Shown piece after piece: positions 35,941 to 45,998 of a stretch of 64,000 bases of DNA. A program made the translations under genes and the position numbers. Origin of the DNA: Dichomitus squalens LYAD-421 SS1 (Eukaryota > Basidiomycota > Agaricomycetes > Polyporales > Polyporaceae); contig NW_006766888.1 of NCBI RefSeq assembly GCF_000275845.1, positions 1,255,842 through 1,319,841 on the forward strand. The letters run 5' to 3'. The notes below the pieces were generated by a model. That model was not told the DNA's origin. It made no database searches and saw only the letters and a program-made list of their open reading frames with translations. Each line of letters opens with the position of its first letter. Positions within the stretch are counted from its first letter, which is position 1.

Positions 35941-36607
35941 AAATGGGCGCTTGTATACCCTGTCTAAGCGGTGGTGTTCAGCTCATGAGTCTCAACTCCG
36001 TTCCTCCTCTCGACGATGACCGTCCATTCCGCGGATGGCACACATTGTATGGAGGTGGCTCTGCGTGCGCAACGACGGAAGGTGGGTCATGGCCACAACG
36101 AGTATATGAACCTTATGTGCTGCTGCCGCAGCATGGTGGTTCCGAGTATCGCAGCATTGGACACTTGGGCTCTCCTTGTATGTTGACCACCTTTCGTATG
36201 TGCTCTGCTTGTCTTCCATTCAGGATATGCGCGTCGGTGGTATGGATACCAAGGACGACAGGTGAGTCGGTGAGGTACCAGGACGTTGTAGGAGGATGGT
36301 AAGGACGTCCACAATACAGCCCTACTGTCCCTGATGATGACTGACCACTCGATGGAACTAGATTTCGGTCCGCCCGCGACATGCATTGGAGCCGATCATA
36401 TCCACGAAAGTGCGAAGTCGATTGGGGCCCCGTGTAGATGTACGCTTCTACCCAGGGCCCCCTGTTGCGCGTGCCCGCGCTAGCAAGCGCAGAACATCGA
36501 GGGGCGCAAACCTGTTCTACCAAGATCAATCCGACTACACAGGCTCCGAAGTTCCCTCCAGGCGTCCAGCACCAGAAGACGATGCTTGTGGCGCTCGAGG
36601 ACAATGA
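35941..36607 (+). CDS. Uncertain spliced gene or remnant
   Basis: ATG 35941 opens MGACIPCLSGGVQLMSLNSV, followed by RVYEPYVLLPQHGGSEYRSI to about 36174. A separate good exon starts after GGAACTAG at 36362: ISVRPRHALEPIISTKVRSR, then VDVRFYPGPPVARARASKRR and ANLFYQDQSDYTGSEVPSRR, stop at 36605-36607. A 38-nt piece between them (GYARRWYGYQGRQ) has splice-like borders, but the junction to the first exon creates a stop. I could not close the model. MGxCxxC at the N-terminus could be acylated. Real gene, remnant or chance are all possible. Confidence 0.25.
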
Positions 36608-37110
36608 AGGGTCGAAACTACGTGCGTATTTTGTCCGTGGGACCATTCTTGGGTCCCTTTATGCTGTCTACTGAACGGTTCCGAACACGTCAAGCTCTGC
36701 ATGCAGATTGTTTTCCGCGCCTTGTGTGACTCTGGGTGACTTAGAGCAGAGCACAGGACCCATTGTCTAGATGCCGGATCTTCGCCTCCTCTTCCGAGCT
36801 CCACTCCCATAGTCTGTCCCACAAAAGGCCTTTCCGGACCTACAACCGATGCAATCCATGGATATCGATCCGGGTGCATGTCCTCCACGATGTCTTTGGC
36901 AAGGAAGCCGCGGTGAATCGCCCGGGGCCTGCGGAGCGCAGATTACCAAATGCGCTAGGGGTAGTAGTAAGCGCCGGAAGCTATGCGGGCTGACTCGGCG
37001 GTAGTTGGTCTCTCAGACCACTCCTACTTAACCGTCCGCACGACCGCCACGCTCTCTTGTACTTCACCTCTTTTTCTTTCGTTCTGTCTGCCCCTCCGCG
37101 TTCAATATTT
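36608..37110. other. Intergenic, promoter of the NYN protein gene
   Basis: No supported exon. It ends in a pyrimidine-rich tract before ATG 37111. Confidence 0.5.
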
Positions 37111-39075
37111 ATGACACAGTCTGTCACCGAATCGTCTATCTCCCCTGGCCCGCTCAGTCCCTTCTCGACGTACTCGGCCGCGAGTGGGATCACTTCCGAT
37201 GGTGAGGGATCTCCGCAATCGTCCACACGTCCGCTACCATCGTGTCCTGAACGATCGTTCGCAGATGCACCCGACCTTGGCGCATTTGGCCCTGTCTTCC
37301 GGGCATTAACCAACCTACAACAGCGCGTGGGACTGAATGGCGTGGACGTGCGAAGTGCCACACCGACCTCCTTCGCCCTGTCCCAGTCCGACGATTCCGA
37401 CCCGCTCCAAGGACCCTCATTATGGTCTTCGCAGAGGCAAGTCACCACATATCTCACAACTTCATTGCCCGGCAGTCCCGTCCGCGGACGCTCTTCCCTA
37501 CCCTCTGAGACCGACGACACGGCGTCAGACTACGATGAAGGCACGGAGCTCGAGGTGCCTATAGAGGACGAAGTCACTATAGACCGTCCTTCGCTTGGAT
37601 ACCTCGACGAAGCCTTGACGTATTTGGCCGCTGAGCGGGAGAAACTTGTCGCCAAGCGAGAGCTACGCGGGAACAGCTCGACGACCTCCGATAGTCCTTC
37701 TCAGCTTCTCGTGCCCAGTACAGTCCGCCGGAAGAGGCGTCGAAAGCGCACACGCTCAGCACGCAGGGGTGGCATGGAAGACGAGGTACCCATGGAGACA
37801 ACCACGGGAGGAGTCGATGGGGTTGATGAGGCCAGTGCTGATAACGAAGACGGTGACACCTCTTCCTCCTCCCTTGACCCATCCTCTTCGCCTCCGAGGT
37901 ACAAGACCATGCCCAGCACACCCGCCGTGTTCCGCAAAGAGAAGCAGAAGCAGCGGGCGCGCGCGGGCCAGAACCCACGCCTGCACCACAGCAGGTCTAC
38001 ACCCAGCCTACACGTTACGACGAAGTCCTTCGACGCCCGCACGATCCAGCTCCGGACTCTAGCACACAAACTCAGATTACTCTTCCCTTCGGAATCCCAG
38101 GCACTCGCAGCTGTCCTTTCACGAGACTTCGCTTCGCAATCGACATTTGCCGATCCTCGCGGTCCTGAACCACAAGTCGAGGACACCCTCATCCATGTTT
38201 TCATTGATCAGTGCGTCCCTTCATATCGTCTCGCTTCCCTATGTTCCCACGCTCATCTCCCTCTTCATCTCAGCTCGAATATTCTTATCGGATTCATTTC
38301 CTATGTCAAGAAGCACCTACATCATGTCGCCCGCAAGATCAAACAGACACACCTATCCCACGCGGCCCTCGCTCTCGTCCTGGAGCGCGGGCGTCCTGTG
38401 ACGCGGCGCGTGCTCGTCACGTCCTCGCCACTCTACCAGCCCATGCACACTGCTGAGGATCTTGGATATGAGGTGCGCATCTACGCGCGCGTCCCGGACA
38501 CCGGTGACGGCGCGGACCGTCAGCTACATTCGAGTCCGCATACCCCTGGGCACGCGCGCAACAACAGCCGCGGCCAGAACAATCATGCTAGTGCGGAGGC
38601 GGGTCCCTCGCGTGTGGCGAGGGGCCGTCCCCGTGCGTACACGGCGCGCGGGCACGTACACAAGACGTCCGTCGGAGGCGGGAACGGAACGTCGACGGAG
38701 TCGGACCAGGGCCCGAATGGGACGTCGGGAAGCAACGCGACACGTGTGCGGTACCGCGAGCAAGGCGTGGACGAATTGCTGCAGCTGAAGCTACACCAGG
38801 CAATCGTCGACGTCGACGTCGTCCCCACCGGGGGGACCATCGTGCTCGCGACGGGAGACGGGAACGTGGGTCAGTTCAACGAGGATGGGTTCCTCGGTTG
38901 TGTGCGCACAGCGCTGAAGAAGGGCTGGCGCGTCGAGCTTTATGCGTGGGAGGGCGGCTTGAGCCGGGCGTGGTCGCGCGAGTTTGGGGAGAACGAGCGG
39001 TTCAAGATCTACATGCTCGACGCGTACGCGTCGGATCTGTTGGAGATCCCGGAGAGCTATACTGGAGGGCATTGA
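37111..39075 (+). CDS. NYN/PIN-like domain protein (putative RNase)
   Basis: Two exons (37111-38210, 38274-39075) give 633 aa. The intron, gtgcgt...atctcag, is 63 nt, a multiple of three, so the unspliced frame also stays open; splicing is preferred because it joins VFID-H-SNILIGF, the first acidic motif of the NYN fold (Asp at about 366). Later motifs: LVTSSPLYQPMHTAEDLGYE, GYEVRIYARVPDTGDGA, EQGVDELLQLKLHQAIVDVD, TIVLATGDGNVGQFNEDGFL, ALKKGWRVELYAWEGGLSRA. NYN domains resemble PIN/5' nuclease folds and usually act on RNA. The first 330 residues are disordered, Ser/Pro/acidic-rich, with a strongly basic patch RRKRRRKRTRSARR that may be a nuclear signal or RNA-binding. ATG 37111 is the first AUG in the frame. 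Confidence 0.85.
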   Translation: MTQSVTESSISPGPLSPFSTYSAASGITSDGEGSPQSSTRPLPSCPERSFADAPDLGAFGPVFRALTNLQQRVGLNGVDVRSATPTSFALSQSDDSDPLQGPSLWSSQRQVTTYLTTSLPGSPVRGRSSLPSETDDTASDYDEGTELEVPIEDEVTIDRPSLGYLDEALTYLAAEREKLVAKRELRGNSSTTSDSPSQLLVPSTVRRKRRRKRTRSARRGGMEDEVPMETTTGGVDGVDEASADNEDGDTSSSSLDPSSSPPRYKTMPSTPAVFRKEKQKQRARAGQNPRLHHSRSTPSLHVTTKSFDARTIQLRTLAHKLRLLFPSESQALAAVLSRDFASQSTFADPRGPEPQVEDTLIHVFIDQCVPSYRLASLCSHAHLPLHLSSNILIGFISYVKKHLHHVARKIKQTHLSHAALALVLERGRPVTRRVLVTSSPLYQPMHTAEDLGYEVRIYARVPDTGDGADRQLHSSPHTPGHARNNSRGQNNHASAEAGPSRVARGRPRAYTARGHVHKTSVGGGNGTSTESDQGPNGTSGSNATRVRYREQGVDELLQLKLHQAIVDVDVVPTGGTIVLATGDGNVGQFNEDGFLGCVRTALKKGWRVELYAWEGGLSRAWSREFGENERFKIYMLDAYASDLLEIPESYTGGH

Positions 39076-39743
39076 CTGCTGAGGGCCCGGGCGCTGACAG
39101 CTGGCGTTATGCTTTGAGCCGGGGTTGTCAGTGCGGATATGTGTGTGGACGTTACTTTGTGCTTGGGTGGAGATGAGGATATCCCATCGTGTACGATAGT
39201 GTTGCGTGGAGTCGTTGAAGTTTGTCAAAACATCGCTGTGCTGCACAAGGACTCGGTCGTATTGTACTTCATCTATGTACAAATATTTCATACAGCTGGA
39301 AGCAAATAATGTGTACGAGTGATTCTCATATATGTCCCAGTGCTCTCCACATAATCATGGCGACCTTGACAATCTCAGATCATGCCATCTAAGGGTGCTT
39401 CAGATTGCCAAGCGCGTACACCGGAGGATCGAATCGCTAGCGCTCTCATCGATACACGTTGCACGCGTGTCGCAGAACTTGGCCATCGATGTCTCCCGAT
39501 CCATTACTATCCTCAAGGTAAGTATGCCTTTCAAAATACTGTTTGTGACCCCGTTTGTCCGCCGTGGTGACTCAGGGTGACTCTCGATCTCTCACAGTGT
39601 GCGTCTGGATCCTAAAACGTGTATGATTCGCCCGGTTCTCACAACTATCAATTGGCAATGAGTGGATGCCATCGCGGTATGAGGCCGCCTTCCCTTGCTT
39701 TTTAGTCCATTGCGTCTTCCGCTCCCCCCAAGACATAGCTGCC
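39076..39743. other. Intergenic, no supported gene
   Basis: Open frames at 39332-39580 are short and unconvincing. An F-box exon for the next gene was looked for here and not found. Confidence 0.45.
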
Positions 39744-41225
39744 ATGGCTACCACCACCACCGGTACACCCCTCACCGAGCACACTGGCTCCTCGTCGAGC
39801 TTGAAGCTCCTGTCTCGCTTTAGCTTGCCTCGGACGACCCACTGTCAGCCGATGCGTGCGTTTCTGCTCGCTGGGGGCGAGTGGTTGGTGGCCATCGCAG
39901 ACCTCAATCCCCGGTATCCGCAAGAGGGTCCAGACTGTACTGGGATTTCCTTATGGGACCTACGCGACCTCTCGAGTCCACGTTGCGTCGCCGAAGCACG
40001 CAAACAGGCAGTGCATCGACCATTCGCTGCTGCCGAGGTGGACAAGAAATCCGGCCACGTGAAAGTGCTGCTTGGCTACGACCACCTGGAATGGTAAGAC
40101 GCATGTCCGTCCCGATGACTCCCCTCCGGATAGTGCTAACAACATCGTTCGGTTATGCAGCGGCCAAGTCGCTGCGTACGATTTCTCATATGAGGCTGCA
40201 TCCGGAGAACCCAGCCCTATCGTGTATGAGATCCCTTCGCACCCGGACCACGCAGAAGGCAGCTCCTTGATACGTTTGACCAATGGCGGGGACATATTCG
40301 CCTGCGTAGTACAGGATTACTCCCGGCTAGAGGAGTTCCGCAATAATCCAGAGGCCCAACTCAAGCCTCTTGTTCCTCCGGCCGGTGTAGATGAAATCTA
40401 CTTGGTTCACATGCCCACGAATAAGGCACAGTGGCTACATTCCCGACACCTCTCTGTGAGTCGTCTATCGTTGCCATCACATTTTCATCGCAAGTGGACC
40501 TGATCATGGACCTGCCTTGGTTCTGACGACAGTCTTTCCACCGTGTCCGGGTATTCATTTGTGACGATCACATATACCTTCTAGGCCGTACACCGACCAC
40601 TTACGTACTACGCCATTACCGTTTCTCTCCATCAATACTCTTGGATAGCATCGACGACACTCACCTCGATCTTGGGGAGCTCCTGGCCGAGTACGAAAGT
40701 CCGCCTCTATCGGACCCAAGCATTCCGTGGGGATCTTGCGACTCCGAAGACGTCTTCCTGGACCCTACATCCCATGCCTCCGTTCTTGCGGCCCGTCACT
40801 GGTTCGCAGGAGGTTACTACATCCGCTTTCCTCTCCAGGGAGAGGCGTCCGAAGTGCCGGAGATCGTCAGCCTCGAGCCCGAGACCCATCTGCCTGATAA
40901 CGCGACCTTCTTCCCGAGGTGGCTCGGGCGCGACCAGGCCTTGATGTACTCCTCAGACGACTGCTTCGCCAACCAGGACAGGCTCTTCCGCCTGTCATTC
41001 TCACACTCTGACTTCAAGGGGCGGCAGTCAGTCAGCGGTATCGCTGTGCCTAGGCCGAGCACAGTCAGCCGAGAGGATTTCAGTTGGTTCCCTCTCAGGC
41101 AGGAGAATCAACTCATGCTGTTTGGGGACCCAGCTGCTGTCACTTTAGACGAGGAGTCCGGGCGCATCTGCCTTCTTCTTCACTATGGGGAGGGGCTCAT
41201 CTTATCTCGAAGTTTGTCCGTCTAG
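39744..41225 (+). CDS. Propeller-like protein resembling C-terminal halves of F-box proteins
   Basis: Three exons (39744-40093, 40161-40455, 40533-41225) give 445 aa with phases 2 and 0. The sequence has repeated beta-rich blade-like segments: WLVAIADLNPRY, GISLWDLRDLSSPRCVAEA, VKVLLGYDHLEWCGQVAAYD, FHRVRVFICDDHIYLLGRTP, LDEESGRICLLLHYGEGLIL. Such propellers form the substrate side of many basidiomycete F-box proteins. There is no F-box at the N-terminus; the protein starts MATTTTGTPLTEHTGSSSSL. It may have lost its F-box, have an unrecognised first exon, or be an unrelated propeller. No WD dipeptide repeats are visible. ATG 39744 sits in a good context (GCCATGGC). Confidence 0.7.
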
Positions 41226-42316
41226 GCTTACTTCCTAGCTTTTTGCACGCAATAGAAGCGACGAGAGCCTTGTAGACAATCAGTGCAGTGGTTCTCGTCC
41301 GAGCCTTGGATATTGCTATGATCTGTGGGTACGCTTGCCCCAGATCTGCTCCTTGTGAGTCCCTTCCCTGGATCCTGAGTCATCCAAGTCATCTATTTGT
41401 GAACGCCAAGCAATATCCGATAATGACGGTGCTTCTACGGCTGTTGACGTCGCTTGCGACAGAGAGATGCGGACGGACCCAGACACATCCCCAACTATAT
41501 TTCACAATTTGCACCGAGTTCCTGGCTTTGGGCTGGGCGAATCCCACCGATGTCGAAGTCTGCCGGAATGTGACGTTTGCCTTTGCCTGATATTGGTCCC
41601 CACAGCTTGCTCGCAGCCGTTGTGCATCGGACGGATGTGATGAGTCTTACCGGCATAGGGCTGCCATGTGCGTTTGTCTATGTTGTGATTATCCGATGCT
41701 GACTCCGCATCATCGGGCACACCAGTATGCCTCACTTAATTCCCGGATGATCCGGTCTATAGGACACACAAATGACAGCTTTAGCGTCGGAAATTGATCC
41801 TTGCATGTTTCACATGTCATTCCGTTGTATGTGTCGAACGCTAGCTCTAACTTCCATTCAGCAATGAACGTGGTTAACCCAGAGCGAGACATCCATTGAT
41901 AGCCTATCACCATGCCCACATTTTACTTCTGTCTTCCGCAGGTAAGCCCCCTTTACCAGTCACATATCGATTACTATTGATTCAAGTGAGTCCTTAGGCT
42001 GCGTAGCATGACCCCTGCCGACAACCTGTCACCTGAAGTAGGTGAAACAATTCGTGGTCTCGGCTTGAGACAAAGGTCCCATAGAGAGATGGCGAGCTTC
42101 TAAGGAACCGCTCATACCGGCGACAGCGGACGAAGGGTCTTTCAGGAATGGACAACAATACACTGAACGACGCGCTTAGGCGTATACGCAACTCTTGGCG
42201 CAGCATCGGTACAGGTTTAGCCAGGAAGCTATATAAGTGTCGCCTTGGGCCTCTGAGGTAGATCAGTATATCCAATACTCTCACTTCAACACTCGCAGTC
42301 GTTCTCAACAGTCACC
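41226..42316. other. Intergenic, no supported gene
   Basis: A plus frame at 41288-41590 and a minus frame at 41710-41919 have some hydrophobic character and might be remnants of a membrane-protein gene; I cannot support either. The end carries the promoter of the first DUF5648 gene. Confidence 0.4.
42230..42237 (+). promoter_or_regulatory. TATA box (TATATAAG)
   Basis: 87 nt upstream of ATG 42317, the usual spacing for a strong fungal TATA promoter. Confidence 0.6.
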
Positions 42317-42917
42317 ATGAAGTTCACTCTCACCGCCGCCTTCGTTTCCACTATCCTGCTCGGTGTCACTGCTCTTCCTCAGCCCGATGCACTCCGCCTC
42401 CAGGTACGTGCGATAGTATATCTGACTCGTTCCTATCTAATTTATGACCGCACACAAACAGCGTCGCACTTGCGACTTTCCCACCGTTCCTCTCCTCCGT
42501 GCCTACAGTCCCTCCGCCACGGACCACTTCTACACCACCAACGCCTCTGAGATGAAGAATGCGGTGACCAACCTGGGCTTCCATAAAGAAGGCAACGCAG
42601 CGATCGTTCATCCCGACCAGACCCCGATCACCATCCCGCTCTACCGCCTCTACAGCCCTTCGGCTACCGACCACTTCTACACTACCTCGGCCGGCGAGCG
42701 AGACAATGCCGCCAAGAACCTCGGGTTCGTCAAAGAGGGCATCGCCGCCTACGTGTACGAGACGCAGTTGTGCGATACCGTGCCACTGTATAGGATGTAC
42801 AGCCCGTCGGCCAAGGACCACTTCTACACGACCAACGCGGCGGAGAAGGACAATGCTGTCAACAAGCTGGGATACACTTACGAAGGGATTGCAGCCTATG
42901 TCAACCCTCAGCCCTGA
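42317..42917 (+). CDS. Secreted DUF5648 repeat protein, copy 1
   Basis: Two exons (42317-42403, 42462-42917) give 180 aa. The N-terminus MKFTLTAAFVSTILLGVTAL is a signal peptide; a dibasic LQRR site spans the exon junction and could be cut by a Kex2-type protease. The mature part has three DUF5648-type repeats of about 45 residues, each with the pattern P-L-hydrophobic-R-x-YSPSATDHFYTT: VPLLRAYSPSATDHFYTTNA, IPLYRLYSPSATDHFYTTSA, VPLYRMYSPSAKDHFYTTNA, each followed by GF/GY..EGIAAYV. It has two cysteines (RRTCDF, TQLCDT). Function of DUF5648 is unknown. A paralogue lies at 46.0 kb in the same orientation. Confidence 0.92.
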
Positions 42918-43402
42918 AGTGAGTTTGTGTGGTTGGACCGTAGTCGCGCTCTAACGAGATGTGGATTCCGTAGATCTCTTCGTTTCTATCCCAGCTAGCA
43001 ACGACATGTGCCGTGACAAACGGTCAGGCTACGTGGACTCGGAGGAGCGCTGGCTTTGAATGTGATGCTAATTATTCTAATTCGTCGCTCCCTTGGACGC
43101 TTCATGGTCTACATCTCGATAATCATATTTTGCCTAATTCAGCTGTCTCAGCATCTTGATCATTCGTGCATGAAGAATAGTGAACCCACCCCCCATCTCC
43201 GAATGCTTAGAGTCGAGAACTCATAAAGGCCGACGTGGAATGTGCACCTGGAGCATCCAGTACAGCCGGTCATCGGCTTGGACGTCCATCCAAAAAGACA
43301 ATCTCCTTCCGTCTCCTCAGATGGGAGTGTTCGCTGTGGCGGACCAATATTGCCTTTATGAAATCATCTCTGATTGGGCCGCCGAGATTGTAAGCGCTCT
43401 GG
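42918..43402. other. Intergenic before the transposon; target duplication at 43394-43402
   Basis: No gene. The last nine bases, GCGCTCTGG, are repeated directly after the element at 44848-44856. Confidence 0.6.
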
Positions 43403-43561
43403 TGGTCTCGCATCCAGACGTATGGGTGTTACACCCGCACCCCACCACCGCGGTCACCCAGACGTCTGGGGCAGTTTGATAGAGAGGTCCTACCTCCCCC
43501 CTATTTCAAATTCCCGAGCCCGCGTAGATGAGATAGCTTGCGCCCTTACATGTCCAGGCTC
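43403..43561 (+). repeat. Left terminal inverted repeat
   Basis: About 159 nt, inverted relative to 44689-44847. It contains two CCAGACGT sub-motifs. Confidence 0.85.
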
Positions 43562-43969
43562 CGATTAGCGCCCGTGAGGATTGACCGCGACCGTGTTGTC
43601 CAGAAGAAATCACATTGAATGGCAGGGGCACCAACTAATGGAAGGGATGAGCTCTCAATATTGAATTATGTATGAGCAGAAAAGGAGCTCTCTGGACAAA
43701 CACAGTATTTTCTCGCCTGCAGCTATCAGCTTATAGTCACAAATTCCTGTGGTGCCAAGCAGATTGCCCTGTCACAGGCGCAAAACCCAATGCAAAGCTA
43801 TCCCTTGGGGGCAATTCACTCACGAGTTCTATCCTCAACACATCTACTGCAATTCATGTCAAAGTGAGGGGTTCTACTACCAGTTCTACAGCTTGCAAGG
43901 CGACCGGACTGCTCATCACAGCGCTTGATCATGGAGCCTGGACATGTAAGCGCGCAAGCTATCTCATCT
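43560..43969 (+). repeat. 410-bp direct duplicate, left copy
   Basis: Identical to 44315-44724 on the other side of the N-run. Confidence 0.9.
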
Positions 43970-44314
43970 NNNNNNNNNNNNNNNNNNNNNNNNNNNNNNN
44001 NNNNNNNNNNNNNNNNNNNNNNNNNNNNNNNNNNNNNNNNNNNNNNNNNNNNNNNNNNNNNNNNNNNNNNNNNNNNNNNNNNNNNNNNNNNNNNNNNNNN
44101 NNNNNNNNNNNNNNNNNNNNNNNNNNNNNNNNNNNNNNNNNNNNNNNNNNNNNNNNNNNNNNNNNNNNNNNNNNNNNNNNNNNNNNNNNNNNNNNNNNNN
44201 NNNNNNNNNNNNNNNNNNNNNNNNNNNNNNNNNNNNNNNNNNNNNNNNNNNNNNNNNNNNNNNNNNNNNNNNNNNNNNNNNNNNNNNNNNNNNNNNNNNN
44301 NNNNNNNNNNNNNN
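43970..44314. other. Assembly gap (345 N)
   Basis: A run of N flanked by identical 410-bp sequence on both sides, suggesting two contigs that overlap and were not merged. Confidence 0.95.
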
Positions 44315-44724
44315 TCCGATTAGCGCCCGTGAGGATTGACCGCGACCGTGTTGTCCAGAAGAAATCACATTGAATGGCAGGGGCACCAACTAATGGAAGG
44401 GATGAGCTCTCAATATTGAATTATGTATGAGCAGAAAAGGAGCTCTCTGGACAAACACAGTATTTTCTCGCCTGCAGCTATCAGCTTATAGTCACAAATT
44501 CCTGTGGTGCCAAGCAGATTGCCCTGTCACAGGCGCAAAACCCAATGCAAAGCTATCCCTTGGGGGCAATTCACTCACGAGTTCTATCCTCAACACATCT
44601 ACTGCAATTCATGTCAAAGTGAGGGGTTCTACTACCAGTTCTACAGCTTGCAAGGCGACCGGACTGCTCATCACAGCGCTTGATCATGGAGCCTGGACAT
44701 GTAAGCGCGCAAGCTATCTCATCT
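44315..44724 (+). repeat. 410-bp direct duplicate, right copy
   Basis: Identical to 43560-43969. A 105-codon open frame inside it has no transposase features. Confidence 0.9.
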
Positions 44725-44847
44725 ACGCGGGCTCGGGAATTTGAAATAGGGGGGAGGTAGGACCTCTCTATCAAATTGCCACAGACGTCTGGGTGACCGC
44801 GGTGGTGGGGTGCGGGTGTAACACCCATACGTCTGGGTACGAGACCA
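44689..44847 (-). repeat. Right terminal inverted repeat
   Basis: Reverse complement of 43403-43561 with few mismatches; ends ...TACGAGACCA. Confidence 0.85.
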
Positions 44848-44882
44848 GCGCTCTGGCAAACATCGAGCAATTTCCGACATTA

Positions 44883-45220
44883 GGGGAGGTCAGAGTGCGC
44901 GATTCTGAAGCGATTCTCCAAGCAATTCTGAGGCGATTCTTGATATCTGAATCGTGTCGAAATCGCGGCCTACTCTGACCACCCCATACCGAAGGAAGAT
45001 TCTGGGAACGATTATGGTCGCGATTCTGGGGAGGATTTTGGGGGAGGCAGAATCGCGGACAGCAGAATCGCGATTCTGGAGGGCAGAAGCTCCTCCGGAG
45101 GAGCTTCTGCGATTCTGCGCGATTCTGCCAAAATCGCGATTCTGAGAACAAAATCACCTCCAGAATCGTCCTCCAGAATCGTCCCAGAATTGCCCCGTAA
45201 TCGTGCACTCTGACCACCCC
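44883..45220. mobile_element. TA-flanked palindromic MITE
   Basis: 338 bp with short TIRs GGGG(A/T)GGTCAGAGTGC at both ends, bordered by TA on each side (44881-44882, 45221-45222), as in Tc1/mariner-type MITEs. The interior is filled with AATCGCGATTCT variants, including a perfect 16-nt palindrome at 45063-45078 and a perfect 26-nt palindrome at 45084-45109 centred on CCTCCGGAGG. An extra copy of the end motif at 44970-44985 suggests a nested or composite structure. Confidence 0.75.
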
Positions 45221-45998
45221 TATTACTAGTATCGGTGCTTCCACAGGCGCTTGGTCCGATCCCGAGGACACCCCTCATTCGCATCACCAATTACAGACAT
45301 GCTACCATTGGTACCGCCGAATTAGCAGCATCTGGCTAGGCCAGTGTTGCAGTCCGCTGCCAGGATGTGGGCTTACCTTCAGCTTCACCGAATATTGGTT
45401 TCTATACAGTGATTGGGAGTCCGCTACCAATCTGATGCGATACGGGACATATCAGCTTCTTTCGCGTGCTTCCAAGCAATCCGGCCTACATCATGTTGAA
45501 ATGACAGCTCTCCCGTCCCCCAAGACGCTCCTTGTAAGTTTTGTAGTTCATTCCTCTGATATGCGTCTGACGTTACTTCTAAGTTCCATCTAGCTATGAG
45601 CACAGGTAATCGATTACGACGCTACCCATTCAATTGTCTCGTCATCCAGACGTCCCAGTCGATCTACCGCACGTCATTCTTCGTGCCACTCTACATACAG
45701 CCCATGGGCTTTGTCAGATATTCCTTGGGCTTCGCAATACAATCAAAGACAGATGAAGGCGAGAGAGACGGTAGACGAAAGACATAACCGTGGAGCCATC
45801 CATTTCACCGACTCCGTCGGCGACAGCTGTTGCAGCTTGTCAATAGAGAATGGACAATCAAACAACTGTAGCGCATATACAACACCTCGATGTAGCATTG
45901 GCCTGGGAGTATGTAAATATCGTCCGGGACCGCGGTGGTAGACCAGTGCCCAACTAGTCAGCACTGCAGTACTCCAAGTCAATCCTAACATTCGCGCC
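45221..45998. other. Intergenic, promoter of the second DUF5648 gene
   Basis: No supported gene. A TATA-like TGTAAATAT lies about 85 nt before ATG 45999. Confidence 0.45.

Larger units (their letters stand above)
43403..44847. mobile_element. Mutator-like non-autonomous element (MULE-type MITE)
   Basis: The ends are long inverted repeats: 43403-43561 matches the reverse complement of 44689-44847 with only a few mismatches, starting TGGTCTCG(C/T)A(T/C)CCAGACG. The element is flanked by a direct 9-bp duplication, GCGCTCTGG (43394-43402 and 44848-44856). Long TIRs with 9-bp duplications are the signature of Mutator-like transposons. No transposase is present, so it would depend on one elsewhere. 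The apparent 1,445 bp includes an N-run and an exact 410-bp duplication; the true element is probably about 690 bp. Confidence 0.85.

Noticed and set aside
41288..41919. Hydrophobic open frames suggestive of a membrane-protein remnant
   Set aside because: Too short, no junctions and no diagnostic motif.
43672..44373. Open frame running through the N gap
   Set aside because: The translation is mostly undetermined residues; it is part of the transposon core duplicated at the false gap.
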